From the NCBI RefSeq assembly GCF_003335505.1, contig NZ_QPEX01000030.1, forward strand, positions 124,001-188,000: DNA of 64,000 nucleotides. Reading direction: 5' to 3'. The notes beneath the pieces are model-generated. The model had not been told where the DNA came from. It saw only the letters and a list, made by a program, of their open reading frames with translations, and made no database searches. The first letter of the stretch is position 1. Each line of letters starts with the position of its first letter. The translations under genes and the position numbers were made by a program. The DNA is from Bremerella cremea. GTDB taxonomy: Bacteria > Planctomycetota > Planctomycetia > Pirellulales > Pirellulaceae. Of this stretch, positions 35,144 to 45,900 are shown piece after piece.

Positions 35144-36595
35144 ATGACACGATGGATCGTGATCGGAGCCGTGTTTCTTGCCGGAAGTTTTAGTACGGCG
35201 TATGCGGATTTTGAATTTCCTGGGATTGGTGAACCACCGTTGCCAATGCAGGTGACACCAGTACCGGGAATAACCGCTCAGCAAGCTGCGGATCTTCAAG
35301 CTCAGATTGATGAACTAAAACGCGAGCTGGCTCGTGAGAAACTAAGACCGATGTCCGCACCGGTCAGTACACCGGCAGAGATTGCCCCTGATCTGAGCCA
35401 AGATGTCGACTCACTGTTAAAGTGGAAAGCGACGGTTGAAAAAGAAGACGCCAAGGCCGCCGCCAAAGCAGCTTTGAAACCTTCGGTGAACGTTGGCGGT
35501 CGATTCTTCCTCGACTCAGCCGTTTTTAGCCAGAACCAACAAAGCGTCGATCAGGTTGGCGATGCCGAAAACGCAATCAAGTTGCGTACGTGCTGGGTGG
35601 AACTCAAGGGGAACGTGCTGGAAAACACCCAGTACCGTCTTTGGTTCGATCTTTCCAGCCAAGTCAGCTTGTTGGATGTCTATCTCGACTTTGGGGAACT
35701 ACCTTACATCCAAAACTTTCGGATCGGACATTTCTTTGAACCGTTCTCGATGCAGCAGCTAACACCCAATAAGTATCTCACGTTTATGGAACGCTCGAGC
35801 CCGTTTTTGCTTGGTCGTGATTTAGGTGTGATGGCGCACTCTGATAATGCAGATGCTAATTGGACCTACGGGATAGGGCTGTTTGTTTCCGAGCAAAGCA
35901 ATAAGCCACCGTTCTACCAAAGCGACGAAGATTCTTCCGCGATCACTGGGCGGTTCACTTACCTGCCTTGGTACGATGAAGCCAGCGACGGGCGTGGCTT
36001 GATTCACTTCGGTGTGGGGTATAGCTGGCGACATCTGGGCGACAAAAAACTCCGTTTCCGCAATCGCCCCGACTCGGCACTTGCTCCGTTCATTGTCGAT
36101 ACCGGCAACTTCGCAGCTACGGCATATAACCTCGCCGGTTTGGAAGCTGCTTATGCCTATGGTTCCTTCATCATGCAGTCCGAGTATCACTATGTCTCGG
36201 CTGATACGGTGGATTTCGGGGCCGAGTCGTTTGATCATTATTACATTCAAGCCAGCTATGTCCTGACCGGCGAGAATCGACCTTATAACCGACGCTCTGG
36301 CTCGTTCTCGAATCGAATCGTCCCCTACGAGAACTTCTTCCGCGTACGTACCGCAGATGGTTGCATCGGTAGGGGACGCGGAGCGTGGGAAATCGCTTAT
36401 CGGTATGCTCACGATAACTTGACTAGCGACAATATCTTTGGCGGACGCGACTATCGTCACTTGGTTAGTTTGAACTGGTATTTGAGCCCGTTCACGCGAG
36501 CGATGTTTGAGTATGACTTTTCCCAAACGAATGACCCGGTTGCTTCTCATGGTGACTTGCACGTATTTCAAATGCGGATGCAGTTCGATTTCTAG
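35144..36595 (+). CDS. phosphate-selective porin O/P-like outer-membrane protein
   Basis: A 483-residue exported beta-barrel. A signal peptide (1-21, 'VIGAVFLAGSFSTAYA') is followed by a Pro-rich stretch, a short coiled coil ('AADLQAQIDELKRELAREK', about 45-65) and then the barrel from 'SVNVGGRFFLDSAVF' to the C-terminus. 'RTCWVELKGNVLENTQYRLWFDLSS', 'IGHFFEPFSMQQLTPNKYLTFMERSSP' and the final 'DLHVFQMRMQFDF' are typical of the OprP/OprO family; the last Phe is the usual outer-membrane insertion signal. The coiled coil is common in planctomycete and cyanobacterial porins and may contact the cell wall. Selectivity for phosphate is a family label, not shown here. Confidence 0.9.
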   Translation: MTRWIVIGAVFLAGSFSTAYADFEFPGIGEPPLPMQVTPVPGITAQQAADLQAQIDELKRELAREKLRPMSAPVSTPAEIAPDLSQDVDSLLKWKATVEKEDAKAAAKAALKPSVNVGGRFFLDSAVFSQNQQSVDQVGDAENAIKLRTCWVELKGNVLENTQYRLWFDLSSQVSLLDVYLDFGELPYIQNFRIGHFFEPFSMQQLTPNKYLTFMERSSPFLLGRDLGVMAHSDNADANWTYGIGLFVSEQSNKPPFYQSDEDSSAITGRFTYLPWYDEASDGRGLIHFGVGYSWRHLGDKKLRFRNRPDSALAPFIVDTGNFAATAYNLAGLEAAYAYGSFIMQSEYHYVSADTVDFGAESFDHYYIQASYVLTGENRPYNRRSGSFSNRIVPYENFFRVRTADGCIGRGRGAWEIAYRYAHDNLTSDNIFGGRDYRHLVSLNWYLSPFTRAMFEYDFSQTNDPVASHGDLHVFQMRMQFDF

Positions 36596-36659
36596 ACCGT
36601 TGGTCAACTCTTAGTGAAAATTACAAACGAGATAGCTAAGCCCAGGAAGGGAATAAGAA

Positions 36660-37268
36660 ATGCGTCCTCAAATCATTATGATTGTCTTGGCTACGATGGT
36701 GGCCTGTGTCGTCGGTCCCGTTCGTAGCCAAGAACCGGTTGCCTTGCCGCCGATTCCGTCTGCCGAAGTTCCACCCGCAGAGAAGATGGATCAGATCGTC
36801 TTTGGCGAGCCCAACTGCTGTGGCCACTGCGCGACACAATGCGAATGTCAGAAGCGAACGCGCATTGTGTGCGAGATGAAGAAGGTTAAGAAGGTGAGTT
36901 TTTCTTGCGATAGTGAGCAAGTGTGTGGCTTATTGCCTAGTTCGATGCTGCCTGACACATTGTTTGGGATCTCGCTGTTTGGACATAAGAAAACCGGCTG
37001 TGGTGAAACAGGGTGTACCGATTGTGCCCAAGGCTGTTGCGACAAAGCCCCCAGGGCCACTCATTGTCGAACACGCCGAGTGCTCGTTCGGAAGACGACA
37101 ACCGTTGAAGTACCGGCCTATAAATGTGTCGTTGAATATTGTTGCCAGGGATGCGGAGCTGCCATCGATGCTGCTCCGCAAGCTGCCACCAAACAAGCGG
37201 CCGTGTCCGATGCCGAAGTCCAACGCATGGCAGCTTTGCCGCGAGATCGTTCTGGCTATGGGGAATAG
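36660..37268 (+). CDS. Cys-rich secreted protein of unknown function
   Basis: A 202-residue protein with a signal peptide (about 1-23). The mature part has 18 Cys, several as pairs ('NCCGHCATQCEC', 'GCGETGCTDCAQGCC', 'YCCQGC'), alternating with Lys/Arg-rich beta-like segments ('RTRRVLVRKTTTVEVPAYKC'). The even number suits disulfide bonding outside the cytoplasm. Planctomycete genomes encode many Cys-rich secreted proteins linked to their proteinaceous wall, but I cannot tie this one to a named family. It starts 64 bases after the porin on the same strand and ends at a strong terminator. Its last residues, 'RDRSGYGE', resemble those of the convergent small protein. Confidence 0.75.
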   Translation: MRPQIIMIVLATMVACVVGPVRSQEPVALPPIPSAEVPPAEKMDQIVFGEPNCCGHCATQCECQKRTRIVCEMKKVKKVSFSCDSEQVCGLLPSSMLPDTLFGISLFGHKKTGCGETGCTDCAQGCCDKAPRATHCRTRRVLVRKTTTVEVPAYKCVVEYCCQGCGAAIDAAPQAATKQAAVSDAEVQRMAALPRDRSGYGE

Positions 37269-37306
37269 AGTCCCCTGATTGCCATGCTCAATTCTTTCTC
37301 CGCGTG

Positions 37307-37338
37307 CCAAGCCTGCCCTCGTGCAGGCTTGGTTTTTT
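37307..37338 (+). terminator. rho-independent terminator
   Basis: CCAAGCCTGC (37307-37316) and GCAGGCTTGG (37323-37332) form a perfect 10-bp stem with a 6-base loop, followed by TTTTTT (37333-37338). It ends the Cys-rich gene and probably the porin operon, 39 bases past the stop. Confidence 0.93.
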
Positions 37339-37344
37339 GCAAGG

Positions 37345-37581
37345 TTAGCTCTCGCCGTAACCCATCTGGTCGCGGAACATCGACGGATCGTTCACGTGGC
37401 GAATGACGTGGACGCTAGGGGATTGGTAGCTTGGGGCTGCTTGATAGTAACGGTACTCGACGCGTGGGGCATGATAATGTGGGCGATAAGCACGACGTCC
37501 AAAGATGCCAGCTTCCGCCGAAGATACAAATATGGTTCCCAACAGGGCGGCGAATGCTAACGAAGTGATGATGCGAGTCAT
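37345..37581 (-). CDS. small secreted Tyr/His-rich protein
   Basis: A 78-residue protein with a clear signal peptide ('ITSLAFAALLGTIFVSSAEA', cleavage about residue 24). The mature part of about 55 residues is rich in Tyr, His, Arg and Pro ('RRAYRPHYHAPRVEYRYY'), and ends 'FRDQMGYGES'. I chose the ATG at 37581, which places the signal peptide at the N-terminus; an upstream ATG at 37611 is possible. No family recognised. It converges on the Cys-rich gene, sharing the terminator area. Confidence 0.65.
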   Translation of the reverse strand: MTRIITSLAFAALLGTIFVSSAEAGIFGRRAYRPHYHAPRVEYRYYQAAPSYQSPSVHVIRHVNDPSMFRDQMGYGES

Positions 37582-37957
37582 GGTAAGGGAGCCTCCAAAG
37601 TCGAAAGGCATAAGGTGAAAAGGGGAGTAGGAGCAAAGATCTTGCTCTCTAAGTCATCCTAGTCAGACTCATTTGCGTTTCAATCTGGAGAAACGTCGTC
37701 CCTGATTCTGTAGAAAGGCTAAGGGACAAAAGTGGACCAGGGAGGCTCAAAAAGAGAAGCCTGATATCCGGTGCATTGCTGCAAGACGTAGCCAGCGAGG
37801 CGTGCGATTAAGCTGGTTGTAGCAATTAGAATCCCTCTCGGGGAGTCCTCAATCAAGGCCGAGAGGGATCTCGTGGTTTGAATACCGAGGGAATGAATAT
37901 TTCGAGAATTCCGCTCGGAATGGACCTGGTCAGGGGACCGGTTGGCAGAATTGTTGT
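37582..37957. other. 376-base intergenic region
   Basis: No supported gene. The only clear structure is the hairpin at 37831-37869; the promoter of the small secreted protein should lie just right of 37581. Confidence 0.4.
37831..37869. terminator. 11-bp hairpin, possible terminator
   Basis: ATCCCTCTCGG (37831-37841) pairs perfectly with CCGAGAGGGAT (37859-37869) around a 17-base loop. It lies about 90 bases past the stop of the small minus-strand gene at 37958. Neither side has a T tract, so termination is a guess. Confidence 0.5.
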
Positions 37958-38167
37958 TTAGACGAGACTTGCGTGCTCGCCCAGACGTTCCGCGTCACGT
38001 CGCTGCATGCCGTGCAGCACTTCACAGGCCTGATCGTAGGAACGGTAGATACTGGGATCGACCAGTGCCCCACGTTCTTGACGCGCCGTATCTTCCGGCA
38101 GTTGGCCAGGCGTTACTTGGGCAATCGTCAACGAGTCGTTCACTTCGATAATAGCGAAACGAGCCAT
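37958..38167 (-). CDS. small hypothetical protein
   Basis: A 69-residue soluble protein starting 'MARFAIIEVNDSLTIAQVTPGQ' and ending 'ERLGEHASLV'. It has no signal peptide or membrane span. A GAGGAT ribosome site lies about 10 bases before the ATG at 38167, and codon use and composition look protein-like. I do not recognise a family. The opposite-strand open frame here is judged a shadow. Confidence 0.55.
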   Translation of the reverse strand: MARFAIIEVNDSLTIAQVTPGQLPEDTARQERGALVDPSIYRSYDQACEVLHGMQRRDAERLGEHASLV

Positions 38168-38399
38168 GATAGAGATCCTCGCTGGTTAGAACTGAAATAG
38201 ATTCTTCCTATGCCCAGCGTTCATTTCACCGCCTCGAACGTTGTGACACCGCCGCTTGGTACTAGCGACGTATGCTTGTTCCCGCAATTTCGCGAACGGG
38301 AGCCCATTTGTAAATGGGAAAAATTTCACAATCTCAAGGATTCTTCCGATTAGAACGAACGTGGTCAAAACGTGATCGATTCTCGCGCGAAACGATACG

Positions 38400-39860
38400 T
38401 TAGGCTAGGTTGTGCTCGGTGGCATGGCAAATAACTTTGTCCATGGATTTTGTAGAGTTTGGCAAGGCGAGCACAAAGCGAGTAACGTTTGCCGTCGAGG
38501 AATCGCAGCGAACCGAGCCGCCCAAACGCTCGGCAACGCGGGCCACCATGGCCAGTCCCAAGCCAGTGCCGGAGATCCCTTGCCGGCGTGCTTCCTGGCT
38601 GCGAAAAAAGGGCTCGAAGATTTTTGCCTGGTCGTCGGCGGAAATGGTCGAGCCTTGATTGCTGACAGAGACTTCGATGAGTTTGCCATGCGGTTGGCAG
38701 CATACTTCAATCGGAGTGCCAGGTGGGCTGAATTTGGCGGCGTTGTCGATGAAGTTGTCGAGAACGACACGAAGCATACTGGGCGAGGTTTCTAGGGATG
38801 CGTTGGGCGAAGCAGACCAAGTGATATCTGATCCTCGTTGATGTTCGGACCATTGCTGGGCATACTCGTTTAGCCATTGGTCGAACTGGACAGTCTGCCA
38901 GTCGCCGGGACGTTCGTTGTCGTCGCGCGCCAACATCAGAAGCGAATCGATAATACGTTGCAATTGATAGGTCTGATCGCTCAGCGTTTGCAAAATCGAT
39001 TGGTATTCGGCTGGGCTTCTAGGGCGAAGCATCGCGACATCGATTTGGCCTCGAAGTACCGTTAAGGGGGTTTTTAGCTGATGCGCTGCATCGCCTGCGA
39101 ATGCCGCTTGACGCCGGAAGGATAGCTCTAGGCGATCGAGCAAACCGTTGAAGGCCTCGGCCATGTCGGCGAGTTCGTCGCGTTGAGAAGAGACCGGTAA
39201 ACGAGACGAAAAGTCGTTGAACTTGGTGCTGCGTGCTTGTTGGGCCATGGTAACAACCGGTAACAAAGCCCGCCGGCAAAAAGCCCGGCCGAGCAGGGCC
39301 GCAACACTCCAAAAGACAAGCGGCAAGGCCACGGCGAGAATCGCTAGGCGGTATAGGTCGGCACTAAGCTGATCTGCCGGACGTGCCACCGTTACGAGGA
39401 TTCGCTCGAACTCGTCGAATTCAAGCGATTCGGAAGGGGCTGGATCGGAGGCCACCAAGAGCTTTTGGAGATACCGCCATCTTCCTTGCTGGGAAATGTC
39501 GTAAGACGAAGCATGCGGCTTTGTTGCTAATTGCAATAGCGTGGCGTCGGTCTCGTCGGTTGGAGTTAAGTTGTCCGAGCGATCGATCAGTTGATGTTGT
39601 TCATCGACCAAAATCCAACGAATTTCGTTTTGCGCGTGCTCGTCTCCTAGCTCGATGGTGTGTTCGTTGGGCTGCCACTTAATGCTGTCAGACTCGGCTT
39701 CTAAGCCAGCCGAAAGAATGTTCAGCGAGGACCGCAGGTGAGCATCGAATTCAGCCAGCATATGGTGACGAATGAACACCGTCATCGTCAGCGAGAACCC
39801 AATCAGGCATACCGCGAGTGCGACCAGGAAGAACGTGGAAACTCGATTGACAAGGGTCAT
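38400..39860 (-). CDS. sensor histidine kinase
   Basis: A 486-residue inner-membrane kinase. Two spans (about 9-31 and 168-190) enclose a periplasmic sensor of about 135 residues. A HAMP region ('ALLPVVTMAQQARSTKFNDF') follows, then HisKA with 'AGDAAHQLKTPLTVLRGQID' (phospho-His near residue 260) and HATPase_c with 'FIDNAAKFSPPGTPIEV' (N box), 'ISADDQAKIFEPFFRS' and 'GTGLGLAMVARVAERLGG' (G box). It resembles the CusS/QseC/TctE group. It starts 3 bases after the response-regulator stop, so the pair is one operon. Its ligand is unknown. Confidence 0.92.
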   Translation of the reverse strand: MTLVNRVSTFFLVALAVCLIGFSLTMTVFIRHHMLAEFDAHLRSSLNILSAGLEAESDSIKWQPNEHTIELGDEHAQNEIRWILVDEQHQLIDRSDNLTPTDETDATLLQLATKPHASSYDISQQGRWRYLQKLLVASDPAPSESLEFDEFERILVTVARPADQLSADLYRLAILAVALPLVFWSVAALLGRAFCRRALLPVVTMAQQARSTKFNDFSSRLPVSSQRDELADMAEAFNGLLDRLELSFRRQAAFAGDAAHQLKTPLTVLRGQIDVAMLRPRSPAEYQSILQTLSDQTYQLQRIIDSLLMLARDDNERPGDWQTVQFDQWLNEYAQQWSEHQRGSDITWSASPNASLETSPSMLRVVLDNFIDNAAKFSPPGTPIEVCCQPHGKLIEVSVSNQGSTISADDQAKIFEPFFRSQEARRQGISGTGLGLAMVARVAERLGGSVRCDSSTANVTRFVLALPNSTKSMDKVICHATEHNLA

Positions 39861-39863
39861 AGG

Positions 39864-40544
39864 TTAGTCTTCAGTATCTTCCAGTAAGTAGCCTCGATTG
39901 CGGCGAGTGTGAATGACGCGGTGGCCAAATTGTTCCAGCTTCTGTCGTAGCTCTTTGATGTGGACTTCAATGGTATTGGAAAGGCCATCGAACGTGTCTC
40001 CCCATACCGTATCAAAGATCCGGGTGCGGGTAAGGATCTTGCCTGGGTTCTGCAGAAACAAGCACAGTAGCGAGAACTCTTTGGCAGTCAGATCAAGACT
40101 CGATCCATCGCGGGTCGCCTTCTGGCTACCCAAGTCGGCTCGGATATCGCGATAACTGAGCACCAGCCCTGATTGCTGATCGGGTCTGCGCAGCAGGGCC
40201 CGAACACGAGCCGTTAATTCTGCGAAAGCAAACGGCTTGGCTAGATAGTCGTCGGCACCTGCATCGAGCCCTTCGACCCGGTGGGAAACGGCATCGCGCG
40301 CGGTCAGGAATAAAACCGGCGTCGAGCGATCGATGCCTCGGAACTTCCTTAAAACGTCGATTCCATCTTCGCCAGGCAGCCACCAGTCTAAGAGAATCAG
40401 ATCCCACTGGCCGCTTTGCAGCATATTCCAGGCGGTGGGACCATCGGCTGCTCGTTCAACAGAGTAGCCTTCCTCTTGCAAGCCACGAAATAAGAAGTCC
40501 GCAATCTGCGGTTCGTCTTCGATAATAAGAATTCGGCTACTCAC
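39864..40544 (-). CDS. OmpR/PhoB-family response regulator
   Basis: A 226-residue regulator: REC domain 1-120 with acidic pocket 'IIEDEP', phospho-acceptor D53 in 'LILLDWWLP', Thr in 'FLTARD' and Lys in 'YLAKPF'; Trans_reg_C winged helix 130-222 with 'LDLTAKEFSLLCLFLQNPGKI' and 'NTIEVHIKELRQKL'. The C-terminal 'HTRRNRGYLLEDTED' matches CusR/QseB-type regulators. It is upstream of and adjacent to its cognate kinase gene. Regulated genes cannot be named from the sequence. Confidence 0.93.
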   Translation of the reverse strand: MSSRILIIEDEPQIADFLFRGLQEEGYSVERAADGPTAWNMLQSGQWDLILLDWWLPGEDGIDVLRKFRGIDRSTPVLFLTARDAVSHRVEGLDAGADDYLAKPFAFAELTARVRALLRRPDQQSGLVLSYRDIRADLGSQKATRDGSSLDLTAKEFSLLCLFLQNPGKILTRTRIFDTVWGDTFDGLSNTIEVHIKELRQKLEQFGHRVIHTRRNRGYLLEDTED

Positions 40545-40831
40545 GTTGGGATTCTGGCTTTATAGGGAACAATCGGCCGCTAATCAGCATGACGCACGAC
40601 AAAGGGTGGATGATGAATTCTAGAGCAGAATCCGCAAGCGAAAGTGCGAAATCTAAAATCGGCTTTATCTTTCCAGATCGCCTGATTCAAGTTGATATAC
40701 ATGCGAGTGGTTCTGTTTAAAATGAAGTAGATCTCATCCATGCCTCACTCATAGCTTATCTCAGCGATATAGAAATAGATCGAGCAGGCCTCGTGTTGGG
40801 CCTGAAGATCCATTGTTTTGAGGACGCTGCC

Positions 40832-41431
40832 ATGATTGCCCCGAGCCCCTTTTCTGCTTTGTTCGACTCGATGCAACTCGATCGTTGTGCTCCCGGCGAA
40901 CTTCCTAAGTTCGATCTTGTTGCTCGTGGTACGCTGCCACGTAAGCGACACGGTGTAAGCTGGAGTCTCTTTCATTCGCTCCGCCAAGCGGATGAAGAAT
41001 TGACGCCGGTCAACATCACGTTGGGAACGGCTCGCTGGACGATCGTATTGTACCGCACAGAGAAAGAGCTATGCCAACGCTGGGATGACTTCGACCGACG
41101 CGAAGCAGAGACAGACCAAGGAGTGATCTTTGGGTTATCGGCCGAATTTAACGGGCATCTGCCGGCGCTGATTCGTCGCGACACGCTGGGGCAATTGTTG
41201 GTTTTGTGGCATCTGCCTGGGTGCCCGGCAACCGTCCGACGATTTATGCCAGAGGATCTTCCCGCCGAAGAGTTGGGGTGGTCGCAGATTCAAGTTGTGA
41301 AGAAGTTAACTGCGTTACCACAACAATCGGCAGCAGAGAAAAGCGATGCGCAGTCGTGGCTTGTCTTCTGGCCGTATGAATTGGCTACGGACCAGATTCA
41401 GCACTATGCTGTGCCCTCGCGGATGATGTAA
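40832..41431 (+). CDS. unknown protein
   Basis: A 199-residue soluble protein without signal peptide or membrane span. It begins 'MIAPSPFSALFDSMQLDRC' and has a central beta-rich part ('WTIVLYRTEKELCQRWDDF', 'RDTLGQLLVLWHLPGC'). No family recognised. I chose the ATG at 40832 with TTGAGGA about 8 bases upstream; an in-frame TTG at 40793 is the alternative. It lies between the divergent two-component system and the convergent DUF1501 gene and has no obvious partner. Confidence 0.65.
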   Translation: MIAPSPFSALFDSMQLDRCAPGELPKFDLVARGTLPRKRHGVSWSLFHSLRQADEELTPVNITLGTARWTIVLYRTEKELCQRWDDFDRREAETDQGVIFGLSAEFNGHLPALIRRDTLGQLLVLWHLPGCPATVRRFMPEDLPAEELGWSQIQVVKKLTALPQQSAAEKSDAQSWLVFWPYELATDQIQHYAVPSRMM

Positions 41432-41466
41432 GAGCATGCGCGAGGCAGGGCAACTTGAACCGACAG

Positions 41467-42909
<1,443 letters not shown>

Positions 42910-42941
42910 ATCGATATCTCTGCATGGAAGGAAGTGTGCGG

Positions 42942-45900
42942 TTAGTCGACGTACTGGAATTCGCTGGAATTCAAAAGGACATGACAGAAATCGCTGATAG
43001 CGACGAGGACGGGACTCAACGTGTCGCTGTGCGAGCGGAGGGAAAGAGCCAAAGGATGCTCGTCTTTCACATCGGAAAGAGGCCCTTCCGGATCGGAACG
43101 GACAAACCGCCAGAGGGCAACGGTATCGTCGGTGACCAAGTTGTTGGGATCGTTGATCATGATTTTGGCAGGATCAAGAATCGCGCTCCGCGTGAGACGG
43201 ACGTCGTCGATCAGACCGTCCCAATTGTGGGGCGAACTCGAATCACGACCTCCCACGGTAAACCGGAGCGAATCATCACCACAGTCGCCGAGAATTGAAT
43301 GGTTGACGACGGCCGTTTCGAGCTCCGATTCGTCGTACGACATATCGCGAGCATAAAAAGTTGTCGTGCCGGCATCGAAGTCGACGGCTGCCGCTACGTA
43401 GTAAGGTTTGTCCGAAGGTATGCGGATGTTCGAGGGGACGACTTGGTAGGTCACCTGACCACTCTTGTCTTTGCCGATCAATTGCATGATCAAGTTGCGC
43501 GGGCGATAAGCCGATTTTTCGCTGGTGATGCCGAAGTTCCAACCGGCGGTAGCATTGGAACCATTCCAACGGGCTGCAATCGTTCGCACCGAAGCATCTG
43601 GAAACAGTTTGCGAGGAAATACGATCGCTTCAATCGTAAAGTTGTGCGAAGGAAGTGGATCGGTCTCAGGCAGGGTCAGTAGCTCGTGCGGCTTGGCGTC
43701 GCTGATGTTGAAGGCGGTACTCCAACGTTGCATCTGTGGTTCGTCGATCAAAGCCGTCGATGGAAGATCGTGCAACTTGGCTTTGGCTAGGTTTTGGTTG
43801 TCAGCAATTTGCTGTTGGATGAACGAGAGTGAAGCAGCGAACTCCGACTTGCTCGGCGCTCTGCCGAAGCATTCCTGGAAACTGGCTCGCACCATTTCGG
43901 CGTAGTCGTTGCCATACTGGCGATTTAAGCGTTTGGCCATTGCTTCGGCTCGCTTGAGCGTCCAGTCTCCGTTAAACATCAACAGGGACTGCGTTGCGGT
44001 TGTCGTAGCATTACGCTGAGCCACGCTGGCGAAACCATTCGGGGCGTCGAAGCTATCTAGCAAGGCGTCCGGCGAGTTCCGCATCTTCTTGGTGAAAACG
44101 CTGCGCGAGGCACTGTTGCTGGACGAGGCTGGGCCGCTTGATTTATCGTCTAACTCGCCACTGACGGCCAGCATCGCATCGCGAATCTGTTCCGCTTCCA
44201 GCCGACGGGGCGGATATCGCCACAGTAAACGGTTTTTCGGATCGGTCAGTTGGGCGCGTTCTGGAATGGCGATTTGTGACGATTGACGATAAGTGGCCGA
44301 GAGTAAGATGGTACGATGTAGCGGCTTGAAATGCCAACCATTCTCAATGAATTCGCTGGTCAGCCAATCGAGCAACTGTGGATGACTGGGCGGTTCGCCA
44401 AGACGGCCAAAATCACTGGAGTTGGAGGAGAGGCCAGTGCCGAAATGATATTGCCAAATACGGTTTACAATCACGCGCGGCGTCAACGGATTGTCATCAC
44501 GCGAGAGCCAGCGGGCGAGCGCCGCGCGGCGACCGCTCGTATCTGCGGCGGCGACCGATGAAGGATCGATGGAAGCGTCTTGCGGGTCGAGAATCGTAAG
44601 AAAGCCAGGTTTGATCTCGCGTTTGCTGCGATCGTCGGGAATCGTTGTGGGAGGAATCACGCCAGGAGCATCACTGGCGATGTTGGCCATCGGCGGTGGC
44701 GTTGGCTTGGTTTTCAGAAAGGCTTGAAGTTCTTTTTTGAGGTCTTCCCACTTTTGCCGATCTTGTTTGGGAATACCGTTTTGCAGACGTGCGTACTCGA
44801 ACTTGACTTGATCGTAAACTAAATAGCGGATTTGGTTGTCGTAAGTTGTTCGCTCGTCGGCTGGCTTCCAGTACATTTCCTGGACTTCGAGCGGGAACAT
44901 CGAGACCGCCTTCTTCTCGCGGCTTTTGCGAGCTGGCCCTTCGATCGCTTCGATCTTGTCGAGCAGTTCTTTATGCTTCGCTTCCCACTGGGCAAGCTCG
45001 GCTTCGTACTTTTTTACCTCGGCCTCGTCGACCAAGGGGTGGTCGTCTTTCCAGACCATCGGTTTGAAGAAGGCCTGTAATCGGTAATAGTCGTCACGCA
45101 GAATGGGATCGTACTTATGGTTGTGGCAATGAGCACACGCGATTCCCATGCCCATGAAAACGTCGCCGACGGTGTCGGTCAGTTCGTCGGAGATGAGAAC
45201 TTGCTGCCCTTTGGCATCGCGGCTGTTGTATTCGTAAACGCCGCCACGTAGGAAGTGGGTCGCCACCAAGGCAGCAGGATCATCCGGAGCGAGTTCGTCC
45301 CCGGCGAGTTGTTCCTGGAGGAACTGTTTGTACGATTTGTCTGCGTTGAGGCTTTGGATTACGTAGTCGCGGTATCGCCACGCGTTGGGGCGATAAGCAT
45401 CTTGGCGATAACCGTCCGAGTCGGCGTAGCGAACCAAATCGAGCCAGTGTGTGGCCCAACGTTCGCCATAGCGAGGATCGGCCAAGACCTTGTCGACGAG
45501 TTTCTCGTAAGCATGTTCGTCTTCGTCGGCTTCAAACGCGGCGATTTCTTCCGGAGTCGGGGGCATCCCCAACATGTCGAAGTACACACGACGGATCAGG
45601 TCACGTCGCTCGGCAGGCGGGGCGGGTGAAAGTTGTTGCGATTGAAGTTTGGCCAGAATGAAATGATCGATGGGATTGTGAGCGACGGCATGCTTGTCGA
45701 CCGAAGGAGCCTCGGGACGCGATACCGGTTGGAAGGCCCACCAGGCGCGGTCTTCTGGGGTGAATAGCTCGTCTTGACGAACGTCTCCTTGGGGTTCGGG
45801 CCAATAGGCACCGTTGGCGACCCAGGTTTCCAGGATCGCGATTTGATCTTCGGGCAGCTGACCTTTCGGAGGCATCTCGTAGCTCTCGTACTTCACCGCC

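Noticed and set aside
38290..38325. Hairpin CCCATTT/AAATGGG near the end of the histidine kinase gene
   Set aside because: The A/T run lies on the wrong side for a terminator of the leftward gene and the loop would be only two bases at full pairing.
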